DNA from: Polytrichum commune | Lineage: Eukaryota; Streptophyta; Polytrichopsida; Polytrichales; Polytrichaceae | Length of the DNA stretch: 64,000 nt | Reading direction: 5' to 3' | Assembly (NCBI GenBank): GCA_950295325.1 | Contig: OX485804.1 | Span: forward strand, 9,300,001-9,364,000 | In this document: piece by piece, positions 37,783-49,429 of the stretch | Layout of the letters: the number at the start of each line of letters is the position of its first letter | Numbering within the stretch: position 1 is the stretch's first letter | Notes under the pieces: generated by a model | What the model saw: the letters and a program-made list of their open reading frames with translations, nothing else | What the model was told of the DNA's origin: nothing | Database searches by the model: none | Made by a program: the position numbers and the translations under genes

Positions 37783-39289
37783 TTAGGCTAGTGGATTGGG
37801 AGGCACCCCCTTTAGAATAGGAAAGAATGATCCCGGGTTATAAGCCGTTACTAAAGTGTCAAAAGAGTCTTGGTTTAGGGTCACTAGGTCTGTAGTTGAT
37901 GCAGGCAAGAACAAGGGGGTCACTGGTAACCGCTTTTGAAGAGACAGAGCCTGGATGGATTGGTAACCGCCCTTGGGGATGCGGTAGTCAGCTCAAAAGC
38001 ACCAGATTATGTCTGGTAGACCAGACAAACATTGAGGAGAAGGTAGTTAAAGGAGAGTAACTGGGATGAAGGCACATAACATAAGCCTGCTTCCGTCACT
38101 CCAGGGGGTTAGCTAACCGGCAGTTGGTTAGTCGAAGCACTTACCCGTATACGAATTTAGAGATCTAGTCCTAACTATCGGAAGGCGGTAGTAAACCAGC
38201 AATCCTTAGGGATACACAGTCTGGTAAGAACAGCCAGTTCTGGTAAGCAGAAGAAAGAAAAGTTCTTCAATATCCCCCCCAAACTCAATGAAAAGAAAAG
38301 AAAAAGAAAAGTGGATAGTGTAAGGCTCACTTCTTGAAACAACTTCGAGAATTTATGTATGATGCATATGTATTTCTTAATTTTTTAGAAATAACTTCAT
38401 AGATTCCATATTTTGAAGAGTCATGATTTGTTTTTGTGGAGATTTTCAATCTTTTGAATCTACCTAAAATTGCAATTTTTTTGGAAGTGTTGCTTTCAAG
38501 CTTAAGCTCTTTGATTGGTAGGCACAACAGAGGAGTGGTTTGAGCCGTAGTCCACATGGTGTGAGGCAGTCCTTGAACCACTGTGCCATTGGTTGACCTC
38601 TAAGTTGTTGATTCCCTCGTGTGGCATCGTCATATCGTCATTCTTGTGAGTAGGTTTGGCCGCCACCCTAATGTTGCCACACTGAAGACTTGGGGTGTGC
38701 AGTCCATGTGCATTCTATAAACCATGTGCAACAGACCACTCAATGTCGGGGTGGGGGGTATTAGTTAACGTTAAAAGAAATTTAAGGTAGTTTAGATTTT
38801 CGATGAGTCAAAAACCCTGGAAAACACCCAAGAAAAACTTAAAGGCGATTCTTATATCTTGTAGGTGTCTCAACTAAGTTTAATTAGGACAATTATAGGT
38901 CTATTTTGGATGGTTTGGGATTTGGGCTAACAATTCATTCATTTGTATAGACAAAGGGTGTGGAAAATTGCTTGAATTTAGTACATGCATTTGTGATTGT
39001 CATACACCTCACTCTATTTACTTATTCAACAATATGGCAGTGACTTCATTTTGATTGGTACACCTTGTGTAGTGCTCAATCATAGGCACAACCATCGATA
39101 ATTGTCTTGGATAAAGTATCCCATTTTATTCTACTTACCAAAATCAAGGGCACTTTGGTATAGTCAATTGTCTCGTATTAATATTTTTTTAATGCAACTT
39201 GAAAAGCCTATACTATCACATGTTAAGCATGTCTACGATATTTGCTCCCAATTGAGTCAGAACCTTGACTAGATTTTGCAAGGATTATG
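37783..39289. other. Gene-less stretch
   Basis: The stretch is marked by 'ggtaaccgc' repeats at 37927 and 37960 and related 'aaccggcagtt' sequence to 38240, possibly parts of another repeat. No gene is recognised. Confidence 0.35.
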
Positions 39290-40585
39290 GGCATAATTTA
39301 TCTTCTCCACCTCAACATGACATCTAGTACATGTTCACCAACAATACTACATTGCCAAGGAGTTGCTAGGGCCTTGACGAGCCATTTTGTCTTTTGTAAA
39401 TTGAGTTTTTCCTATTAAAAACAATGTTTGACCCGCTTGTGGACGAGATCTCCATTCACAAACCAAATTGGACCCCCCCAAGAGTCACTAGCAAAACGTA
39501 CACTACCAAGGCCCTCATGAATCATTTTGTCCTTTTAAAGTGGAGTTTTCTCATTGAAAAAATGAGTTGGGATTCTACTTTGAATTGGAAATGACCCTCT
39601 TGTTGATGAGATACCCATCTAAAAAACAAATTGAACCCCCAAGAGTCAACAACAAAACATTGCCAAGGATTGTGTGGGGGTTGCACAAAATGTAAGGATT
39701 TGCAAAAATGCCATTGCACACAAATAACAATAATGAATTTACAAGAATATCCAAGGATCGAATTTCAACGGATTGTAAATTATGACAACCTTTGTTACAT
39801 TAATTATAAGAATCCATGAACGGTCATTTCCAATCTAGACTAAAATCCTCACACATTTGATAAACGAGGAAAATCATTTCTAAAGGCCAAAATGGCTTGT
39901 CAAGGCCTTGGCGATTTTTGTTGTTGTTGACCTTTGTGGCTTTAATTTTTTTTGGAACCATTTTGTCCTTTCAAAATGGTAAAATTCCCCATCAATTGTT
40001 TTGAGGGTGTTACAATTTGTACTGGCAATAACTATCTTGTTGACATGACACTCATTTAGAAAAGAAAATAAAACTTGGACTCCAAGAGTCATCAACAAAA
40101 TACTACCATGAGAATTGCAAGCCATTTTATCCTTAGGAAATGAGATTATTGGCCATTCAAGAAAGTGTTAAAGTTTCAATTTTGGATTGGAAAAGACTAT
40201 TATATTGACAATATACCCAAATGCAAAAACAATTGGATCCCCAAGATTTAGTAGCAAAACATTTGCCATGGCTTTATGAATCATTTTGTGCTTTCGAAGT
40301 GAAGTTTTCTCTATTAAAAAATGCACAAGGTTCCACTTTGGATTGAAATTTCCATTTTTTTGACAAGTCAATTGGATGCAAAATCAATTGGATGCCCAAG
40401 AGTTAGTGCTAAGCAATAGAATGTCGCAAGGTCCTAATGAGTCATTTTGTCTTTTCATAATGGAGTTTTTCACATTTGAAAGATGTTCGTGTAGTTCCAT
40501 TTTAGATTGCAAATGAACTCTTTTCAGGAAGGTACCTAATTACAAAATGAATTGGATCCCCAAATAGTTGGCAGCAAAACATTGC
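39290..40585. repeat. Degenerate ~160-bp tandem array
   Basis: Units start near 39481, 39643, 40085, 40244, 40399 and 40563 (spacings 162, 442 for two or three units, 159, 155, 164). Each has 'ccaagagt.a..agcaaaac', 'attgccaagg', 'gagtcattttgtcctttt', 'ggagttttctcatt' and 'attggatccccaag' in order. Divergence between units is considerable. The unit length is close to that of many plant satellite DNAs. Confidence 0.7.
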
Positions 40586-41190
40586 CATGCCCTGCTTAGC
40601 ATAGACAATGTGGGGCACTTCGTCAAAATGTTGGACATCATCTTCATCAACAATATAATAAAATAATAAACAAAATAAACAAAATAATGAATAAATAGTG
40701 GATATGAACAACTCGTCATAAGTTCCTTTGTAAATGTTTATTGCTTTACCATTGTTGGACCCTGCACAACTTCCTTTCCATCCAATTTGATTGACATGCG
40801 AATCTCCCTATTGTGGTTTTTATTTGAAGATCTTTGAATGTTGGAAACATTCAACCAAATTTGATATTTGTAGACTTTATCGAATGGATTTCACAATGTC
40901 AAATACTTTCATTACAAGTGATTTCATTGACAGTCAATAGATAAGGTGTTCGTGCTCAAGATGTTTGTGGGTATCCTAGAAAATGTCTGTGGACCTTGAT
41001 TGATATGTGAAGCACCTTTGAGAATGGACTACATTGGTATGGCACATTTACAATAACAAACATTGCAAGCTAGTACTCACAATAACATGTTGTGATATGT
41101 AATACGAGAATGCACATGTGTAATGTAACTAGAAATATTGATCGATGATTGAATTTCTATCCACATGTGCCCATGTGTAAGCAGAGGATG
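40586..41190. other. Gene-less stretch
   Basis: No gene is recognised. A run of 'aataaacaaaata' lies near 40670. Confidence 0.35.
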
Positions 41191-41450
41191 ATGGGAGTTA
41201 GACAACTCCACATTTAGTGCACTGGAATTAGACCATTCCAAAATCGAGAACATGCGCACGAGAGTTAGATAACTTTGGATGAGGTGCATTGGAGTTAGAC
41301 CACTGCACATTTAGAAAGTGAAAGTTGGATGCTATTCATTGGAGCAAGACAACTCTCAATGGATAGATGAATGAAGTTGGAATTAGACAGTTCCAACTAG
41401 AAGAAAGGATGGATGAATTGAATATGGAAAGAGACAGTTCCAACTAGAAG
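41191..41450. repeat. Chain of small hairpins with AGAC loops
   Basis: Seven short inverted repeats share the loop AGAC: GGAGTT-AGAC-AACTCC at 41194-41209, GGAATT-AGAC-CATTCC at 41224, AGTTAGATAACT at 41263, GGAGTTAGACCACTGC at 41291, GGAGCAAGACAACTC at 41341, GTTGGAATTAGACAGTTCCA(AC) at 41376-41397 and a weaker one at 41425. The arms differ but stay complementary. Function unknown. Confidence 0.6.
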
Positions 41451-42597
41451 AATGTGGTTGAGTTAAAAGATGGAAGAAGGTTCTAGAAGAACAAATGATA
41501 GAAGATTCATAGTAGAATTAAAAGACAGTTATGAATAGACTACTTTACTGTATTTGGAAATAGAAAGGAAAAGTAGCGCCTTTGGCATAAGAGTAAGCTT
41601 GGGGGAGGAGAGAAAATCTTTTTGTCTCTCTCCTATGGTTGGGTGGTTGAGCTTAGACCGATATTTAATTGGTCTATGGTTGAAATTAAACATGACAAAG
41701 AAAATAAATTGAGTTTTTCAACCCATCAATTTGATCGATAGTTGTTGTTATGAAAGTTGATGGTAAACCTGTGGGAGGTTTGTTACAACACGCTCATACT
41801 ATTTGCGGGGGAAACTCTTCATATTGCTATGTTGGAGACTCATTATCCCTACTCTAAACGTTGAGGGGTTTCATGGCATATATTGTGCAAGCAAAATGGA
41901 CTACTTCAAGCAAGCTCTATAGTAATGTAGAACCTACTCCCTATGGAGGGTTGTGAAAGTATTTGTCTTTTCCAATGCAAACCTTGGTAAGTTTATCCAA
42001 AGCACATGAGATGTTCATTGCAATAAAAACACATGCACTGTTTAAAAAACAAAACATATGGCAAGATTTCATAATCAATTGTTGCATGAAGAGGAGAAAA
42101 AATCATGATGATATTTGATTAGTCAATCTTTATGAGCATGTGGCAAGTGAAAATTGGAAGCAATAGTTTCTATGAGGAGGTGTTCACCTTAGAAAATGTT
42201 TGATTTTAGGCTCAGGGGGCGGGGGGGGGGGGGGGGCAGTGTGTTAAAAAGTTAAGGATATAGGTGCGAACAACCACTATTTTATAGGGGGGTATTACTT
42301 TCAATTTTTTTTTTTCACATGCTATCATTATGTAAATTTCTACTTTGGGTTAATATAAAAATGGCTTGCATTACTTATAATTCCAAATTACCTATTATTC
42401 CATACCCTATAGTACTTTAAAGATGTCCAGTGCCATTTTTGATACCCTATATTACTCTTAAGTCCAATTATAATTTTTTGCCCCCATGTTTTTTAAATAC
42501 CCTATCATTTGTTCGCACGTATATTGCTACTCCAACCAATGACTACCCCCCCCCCCGAGATTTTAGGTTTACCAACAAAGATCACTATTGCTATTCA
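41451..42597. other. Gene-less stretch
   Basis: Contains a long, nearly pure G run at 42218-42237 and a T run near 42306. No gene is recognised. Confidence 0.4.
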
Positions 42598-43325
42598 TTA
42601 GGTTGTTTGTTGAAATCTATCCCGAACTTCCCATCCCTCGATCACATTTCCGTGTTCCACCAAATCCGGATGAGTATCCAAACACAAGATTTTCAAAGAC
42701 AATCCAACGTAATCAATTTGTCCCTTTACCGGTGCACCTAAATAAATGGGAGAGCACCTCACATATGACCAAAGTGTTATTGTAATCACAGCTATCTCAT
42801 ATTTTGGATTGGAAGTCATTATCACCATTGTTTCCAATAAGGAGAAGATATGCAAGTCTATGTTATTGATATCCCGCAATGCAATTGCCCCAACTTCACA
42901 ATGAATTTCATCCTTAGTAGTGGAGAAGAGGGTCAAATGAATGTCATGCTTACAAGTGCATTATGTGTTCAAATTTCTATGCACAGTTAACAAACTCATT
43001 CATGCCCCAACCTTCAGCTACGAAAAGGTAATGTGTCATCCCAAGATTGCCATTGTCATTCAAAAATTCTTTTTGGTATAATGATTTGGCATATTGCCAT
43101 CGTTGGAGAATATTATGGCTATTGTAATTCCTAGAAAATATCCCTATATCCTTTGCAAATATTGCATGCCAAAATACAAAAAGTAAGATATTGACTACCT
43201 TCACACTTGTTTTTGCTATGTATTAATTCACAACTCAATGAATTGCCTATGACCATGATTAGTCGTAGAGCATGAATTCCACGGTAATAGGTCTCATTTC
43301 CCAATTGTGCAACGTCACAATCCAT
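42598..43325 (-). pseudogene. Unrecognised coding-like region in several frames
   Basis: Minus frames 43325-43131, 43204-42977 and 42936-42598 follow one another with protein-like composition. The last is 112 residues, with regular hydrophobic and charged spacing. Breaks between them could be frameshifts of one decayed gene. No domain is recognised. The region lies between a G-rich tract and MITE copy C. Confidence 0.25.
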
Positions 43326-43562
43326 TCCATTTATATAATTTTTTTTTTAACGAATTACCCAAAAAATACAAAATGAACCCTTATGTTATGCTAATAGTCT
43401 CCGAATCCATCACAATGAACATGTAATCATTTCTTTGATTCACATTGCTCATCACATAATGAAACAATGATTGGTTTATCATAAGCCCCCAAATGTTGGC
43501 ATTTTTTTTTTGTGGCTTTTTGGGATCCATATTGAATCATATAACTTTAATTTAGAGGAGAG
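43326..43562. other. Gene-less stretch
   Basis: T and A runs only. Confidence 0.35.
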
Positions 43563-43956
43563 TACACTAAATATTGTATTTAGCATCATATGGTATTTTA
43601 TGTCATTATGATAACTTTTCTAATGACACTTTTTGTTAAGAAGTTTACAGGTACTGTCATCCCAACTTACTTTTAGTTCATCCAAATGCCAATTATTGAA
43701 ACAAAGTCTAGTATAGTCTACATCTCAACATTTATTTAATGAAATATTATATTATGCCATTATAACATGGATGATTGAATTTTGGATGAAAATCATTTAG
43801 TAAGTGACAATAATTGACGTTGTAAATTTACATGCCCAAATTTTTCAACAATGAATGACAAATACTGTTAAGTTTCCTTGATACTACATGGACGCTTTAC
43901 AATTAGTACTGAGCAAGACAAATAGAATTGGTGACCCAAATACATTATTTAGTGTA
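43563..43956 (+). mobile_element. ~400-bp MITE family, copy C (best ends)
   Basis: The left end TACACTAAATATTGTATTTA and the reversed right end TACACTAAATAATGTATTTG are inverted repeats of about 20 bases. The body aligns with 13555-13956 and 25507-25895. Non-coding. Confidence 0.8.
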
Positions 43957-44800
43957 CTTCCTCTAATTATTCCCCACATTCACACTATATGAGCAATCTA
44001 AGTTGTGAGTCCATGATCAAAACTAATGTCATAGAACACACAAGACTATGAATAAGAGAGTTGAAGCTAAGGTTCTATTTTGTAAATGTTTGTGATATAT
44101 TAAGAGTTGATTCCTTATAAAATTCTTGGCTCCTGAGGCGAGTCAATGAGTTGGCCCCATGTTGTGCTGGCACAGGTTTAGCGCAAGGACAAAATCAGAC
44201 AAGCTTGCATTGTCTAGCCCTTACTAATTTTCATTAAATTCTTGGTTTATCATCCTTATACCGGTCTCAGAGGGTGGACTCTTCATAACGTGTACAAACT
44301 AACGTGAGTGTAAGAAGGGATATTTTTTTAGGCATTAATGTACAAAGTATACATAAGTGAAAGATATTATTTTTCACTAGTGTGTACATTTAAAAAAGTT
44401 ATTAAGAGTTTTGAAGTAAATGAGATGTACGAAAAGGAGACCATGAGGTTTTGAAAATCAAATTGACAATAGATGTGTTAGTTTGTACCATTTCATGTTT
44501 TCATCTAATGTTATCATATGGCGATATTCCTCCATGACTATCTTGTGCACTTTTGTTAGGATTTGCATTTGGATTCCAGATTTTAATCAATTGGAGACGC
44601 TTAGACAGCTCATGGGCTCCCCTTAGTTTTGCTCCTCAAATTGTGCTAAGATATTATCTTTGTTTGTTTGATGCAATCGTTGAGCTAAATGTTATGCATG
44701 AAAAATGTTTAATGACTTTCTCATATGAAAGCAAAAGTGGATTTTATGTGTACTAAATGCTTATATAATTTGTAATTTATATTTTATATATGTAACAGAG
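43957..44800. other. Gene-less stretch
   Basis: The open frame at 44553-44756 has no motif. No repeat is recognised. Confidence 0.35.
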
Positions 44801-45351
44801 TGTTGTGTAAATAGCGATCGTGTGTCACTGCAGCTCGAATATCAACCACTACTAACAAATACAACTAAAACATGACAAAAACATATATAAACAACACACC
44901 TCCACAAGTGAGAAGGAAGAGAGTCAAACCCTTGTAAGAGCTCTAATTCTCTTTTCAAATTACACAATGAATCAAATTATCTCTCACTCCACCACGGGAG
45001 AATCCAAGAGTGTAAGTATGGGCAGAAGAACTCAAGATTTATTGCAAAAACATGCAATCTTCACGTTACACAAGCTCTCTCCACACACTTACTCACAAGG
45101 CTTGACTTAACAAGAATGCTAAACCAAGGAAGAGGCTCCTCACTTAGGAGCATCTCTCCAACTTCTAAGATTCATCCATCCAAATCTAAGTGAATGATTA
45201 TCCATGGATAAGGTGTGGCTGCCGACGCCACATACTATGACAACTGTCGTGTAAATAACAATCGTGTGTCACTGCAGCTCGGGTACCAACCACCATTAAC
45301 AAATACAATTAACACATGACAAAAAACATACATAAACAAAACACCTCCACA
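44801..45351 (-). repeat. Probable 3' LTR with repeated ends
   Basis: On the minus strand the block starts TGTGGAGGTG at 45351, directly after a purine tract (AAGGGGGACA), and ends ACACAACA at 44801, so it has TG...CA ends. Its first 107 bp (45351-45245) and last 106 bp (44906-44801) are direct repeats of each other, around a ~340-bp middle containing AATAAA. An LTR after the polypurine tract is the straightforward reading. The repeated ends could also mean a small TRIM-like element or two partial LTRs. Confidence 0.6.
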
Positions 45352-45679
45352 TGTCCCCCTTACCCGACTATGGAGTCCCGCCAAACAACTAGGACAATGC
45401 CAATCCAAAGGGCATGGATAATAAAGAATCGTTCCGCAACCAATGAGTGTGGTGAATGTCATTCCAAGGAATTGTAGGTTGGATGCAATGTGAGCCCCAT
45501 ATTTAATCGCCTCTGATGTTTGGTTATCAAAATTCAAAGAATCAAATCCCCCGTCTTACGTTTGATCACATCTCTAAACTATAACTCATCATTTTCCATT
45601 TGGACATGCAGAACACGGTGAAAGCCATACATGATCATTGAGTACAACTAGTGGAAACACCACGTACTGAAGATCTTTG

Positions 45680-45814
45680 ACAATGATGACAACTCCATTA
45701 TCCAAATGCTAGAGAAGTCAAGGGTGGTCTCAAGCATGTTATGTACCAACCACGTTGATATTGATCACACAAGAGCATAGTAGCTGCTTCTTTCTTCTCC
45801 CCATATACAAAATA
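45680..45814 (-). pseudogene. PHD-finger-like C-terminus of the retrotransposon polyprotein
   Basis: In the frame reached after a one-base loss near 45860, the peptide runs YFVYGEKKEAATMLLCDQYQ, then RGWYITCLRPPL, then WSCHHC. The spacing fits the C4HC3 PHD finger, a histone-tail reader: x-x-C-D-x-C then W-H-x-x-C, ending W-x-C-x-x-C. Three of the zinc cysteines and the zinc histidine are read here as Tyr, each a single transition away, and a TGA/TAA lies before the final W. This may have directed integration toward particular chromatin, as chromodomains do in chromoviruses. Confidence 0.7.
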
Positions 45815-47712
45815 CGAAAGATCCTTTGGTACAACGGCTAGTTCAAGATGAATTGTACCTCAATGGGTAGATTACATGTGGTACAATTTTTGAAATGCTC
45901 GATACATTCCTTGCCATCCTTGCCTTCCCACAATAACAAACCACTCGGCAACACCTCCTTCACCCGAAGGATGGTTGGCCCTGCCATGACATGCAATGTC
46001 ATGAGTGCCTCACGTTGGAGATAAACATAATCCCCCTGCCGGAATCTTCGCAACTGAGGTCGGTAAGCACCACTGCGAATGCATGCATAACGCAATATGT
46101 CACGGTGTTGAGCAATGGACAAATTTTCCATGGCCATAGGCATGGCCCTCTGGAAGAATTGAACCCACTCTTGCAAACACTCTATCCCAATGTTTGGGTC
46201 ATCCAAGTCTACAACATGAACTAGATTTTCCCGAATAGAACTTAAGAATATAGGCTCACTTCCATACAACAACTGATACGGGCTGTAGGATGCCAAAGAG
46301 GCCTATCTACTAAAATCGGTAGCCCATAGCAATCCAAGGCTATATAAGGCCCCAATTCCGTTGGCTCCCCCAAAATAATCCATACTTCCTCAAGCCACGC
46401 TTGGTTGTCTAAACAACCCGTTTAGCCAAGCCATCCACCTCCGGATGATCACACAAGGTGGTATGGTGATCTACAAGGGCCTTAGTGCACAATTCCTCAA
46501 AAGCACCGAAGAACTCCCTCCCCTAGTCCATCAAGACCTCAGTCTATGGTCCAAAACGCCTTGTCCCATCCGACCACAACCGAAATAACAAATTGTCCTT
46601 CTAACAAAATCTTGTTATTCGATGTCCAATCTGATCCCTTTCCATCGCCGATATAGACAAGGGAAATGTTCCCTGCTAAAGCTCAAGCAATATGGAAATA
46701 TCCTCCCATATATCTACAATAGCTTGAGGTTGATTCGTCTCATCATTCGAGCCTTGTATCAGAACCTCAACCGTAGTGCTAGAAAACAAAGTGAGGTAAG
46801 TAGCCGCATGCCAACCTAGAACCGCCTCTCGATCACAATCCCCATGCCACCTGGTCCAGGTCAAGTCCTCATCTGACGGACTTGGATTACGTCAGAGTCC
46901 ATCTACATCCAAGTTGGTAATTACGACATGATGTATCACCTCAAAATCATACTCTTGAAGCAATAAAGCCCGCATGGCGAGCTTGCCAGTACGCTTATCC
47001 AATTCCGTGAGCCACCGTAAAGGCTGATGGTTAGTCACCAAAATAAAGCGCTGATCATAGAGATATGGCTGGAAATGGGCAATAGCCCATACCGCCGCCA
47101 AAGCTTCTCCCTTGTAAGACGTATAATTGGCCTCTGCAGTGTTGTTGCTTCGCAAAGCATAAGCAACAACATACTCCTGGCCAAAGTCATCATCTGAGTG
47201 AGAACTGCTCTCAAACCCAATGAGCTCCAATCTGTATGCAACTGGAAGGATTTGAAGACATCTAGATGTCGAAACACTGGAGCCGTCAATTCGTCAAGTA
47301 TTTTAGCTTAATCGCCAAGCCCAAGAAAGCATGAAGTCTCAGCACATTGACTAGTGTCGGGATCTTCTGCAAAGCGTCCACCTTAGCTTACTGTACTCCA
47401 ATACCTCTTGGAGTAATCATATGACCTAGATATGCTAGGCGGTCATGGAAAAACTTGCACTTCCCATGGTGCAAGCGCAATCCCCACCACCGCAACCGTT
47501 CAAAAACAGCTTACAGATGCCTCACATGCTCCTGTGGTGTCTTGCTAAAGATGATTACGTTATCAATATAACGTTTAACAAAGGGCAAGCTAGAGAGGAC
47601 TTGGTCCATCATTCTTTGAAACTCAGCAGGTGTATTCTTGAGGCCAAATGGAAGAAATTTCTAATGGTATAGTTGATCCTTCCCATCCTGATCAACTCCC
47701 TAGAATGCGGTT
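45680..47712 (-). pseudogene. Ty3/gypsy pol, 3' part: RT palm/thumb, RNase H, integrase, PHD finger
   Basis: From 47712 downward the frames give GVDQDGKDQLYH-KFLPFG, AEFQRMMDQ and the active-site box as YIDN near 47560 (the family has Y-x-D-D), then FSKT and YLGHMI. RNase H follows (LHTDWSS near 47230, YKGEALAA, TNHQPLRW at 47035 where TDH is usual, NLDVDG). The integrase part keeps GREFFGAFEEL and DHPEVDGLAKRV; the catalytic Glu is Lys at 46423-46421. About 120-130 residues with the HHCC zinc site and first Asp are missing near 46540. The integrase C-terminus (LASYSPYQLLYG onward) leads through a frameshift near 45860 into a PHD finger. Stops include TAG at 46411. Confidence 0.85.
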
Positions 47713-47765
47713 TTACTCTATCGGACGACATTCCTATGTGAGCGGTGAGCGGAGAGCGGAATGAT
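47713..47765 (+). repeat. MULE left end with target duplication
   Basis: The target duplication TTACTCTATC is at 47713-47722, followed by the inverted end starting GGACGACATTCCTATG. It contains three GAGCGG-type subrepeats (47740-47760) and AATGATG. It is directly preceded by gypsy reverse transcriptase sequence. Confidence 0.8.
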
Positions 47766-49429
47766 GTAAAAATAACAAATATATCTAACTAAATTTAGAC
47801 ATATTAAAAAAATTGAATATATTCAAAATATTCCAAATTCTACCAAGAATAGTAAAAATGTATGACCTATTTCCGTGGAATGCATAGGTCCAAAAATAGA
47901 TAAAAGGGCCTTGAATTTGAAATGGTCTCATTAAATTTGGAAACTGGGAAGTGCTAAAATGATAGAAAAATTGTGATATAATAGATAATTAAATGATTAA
48001 AACCAAGGATGATCCCAAGAAATAATAAATGAAAATGATTTTTTTGAAATTGGTATAATTGAAGAATGAGTCAATCAAAATACTAAGGGCGACCAATTTG
48101 CTTCGTTTTTATTCCATCATTTTTGTCTTTGTTCTATGTGTGAATCAACTCTAGAGCTTGGACTCCAACAATTATTGTTTGTGGTCGAAGAGATTATCTT
48201 GAGCTGAATATATATGAAGACATAATTTAGACTCATACCCAATATGAATGTAGAGACACATGCACACAATAGGAGAGGAGAGAGACATGTTTGCTAGCCT
48301 AGGATGGAAGAAGGAAATTAAAAGTTTAGGAGATCCGCATGTTTCTTTTAATCCATCACCGGAACATGACATAGGTGCTGAAAATCGATATAGTGATGAC
48401 TATGAGATGATTCCATTTTTGTAGTCCACACAAGCATGGAGGTGGAGGGTGGAGGAGTAGAAACGATATGCAAAAAATGATAAGAGGCGAGCGGATGTGC
48501 CGGAGAAGGACGCAAATTTGAATGAAGACGCTTGTTTGAATGAAGACAAGTAGATCAACATGGAGAAGAAGGTGAAGATAGTAGGCGAATCTTCAAGGTC
48601 CTTGTCGTTTCGCGAGAGGATGAAAAGATTATTGCCGCATTGTCGTTCATTGAAGGATCGAATGAGGGATAAAACGGTTTCATACGTTGATATGCTTCGA
48701 CTAGGGCCACCTCCATTAAGAAAGGACGATGAAATGAAGTCCGAATCATCTAGGAGGTTGACAATACGGAAGTAGAGTTGATAGACATAGGAAGCACTTC
48801 TAAATTGAATATATAGTGCTTAACCGGGAGAGATATACATGGCACAATTGAATATTGTAATACAACATTTTGAAGGGAATAAAAATAATTCATGAAATTA
48901 TATTTATTATAGCAAACAATTATAAGTTCACATGAGATTCACAAATGGCCACATCTATTAGGGCACAATATATTGGTAGGTTGAGAGGAATTCTAGGAAG
49001 TAGATTGTGTCAAGAAGCTCCCTTCGAGGTTAAGTTTGACCTCATTGAAGCTAAATGTCGGGGCGTAAATGAACAAGTCAACGTCGGGGTCTACATTAGA
49101 GACCTTGACAAAGATGAAGTAGAGGTGCTTACAATGCAGGAACGAATTTCATTTGCAGCCAAACTTTGATATCATATCTTTGAAGGCCGGGCAATTATTC
49201 TCGGGCATAGAACTTACTGTGAGTTAGTAAATTGATTGTGTAGGTGCAGGTTTGGAATGCAACATGATCACGCAGCCAAATCCAGGGCGTGGAATCATGG
49301 TGACCTTCAAGATGACCTATCCATAGCTCGTGTAATTGTCACCATCTACATTTGTTTTGTTGATGATGCGGTGGCAGACCGTCTTGTAGACTTGGACTGC
49401 CTAGAAGAAAAATAATAGTTTGGGTTGGC
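47766..49429 (+). other. MULE left arm with two small open frames
   Basis: The outer 700 bp are AT-rich and non-coding. Two plus-strand frames, 48560-48775 (71 residues, Arg/Lys/Ser-rich; the frame is open upstream from about 48478 except for one TAG) and 48945-49169 (74 residues), have real ATG starts and protein-like composition but no recognised domain. They could be exons of a further decayed cargo gene running toward the transposase 3' end, or chance frames. Confidence 0.3.

Noticed and set aside
47445..47672. 75-codon plus-strand frame
   Set aside because: It is antisense to the reverse transcriptase segment containing the YIDN box.
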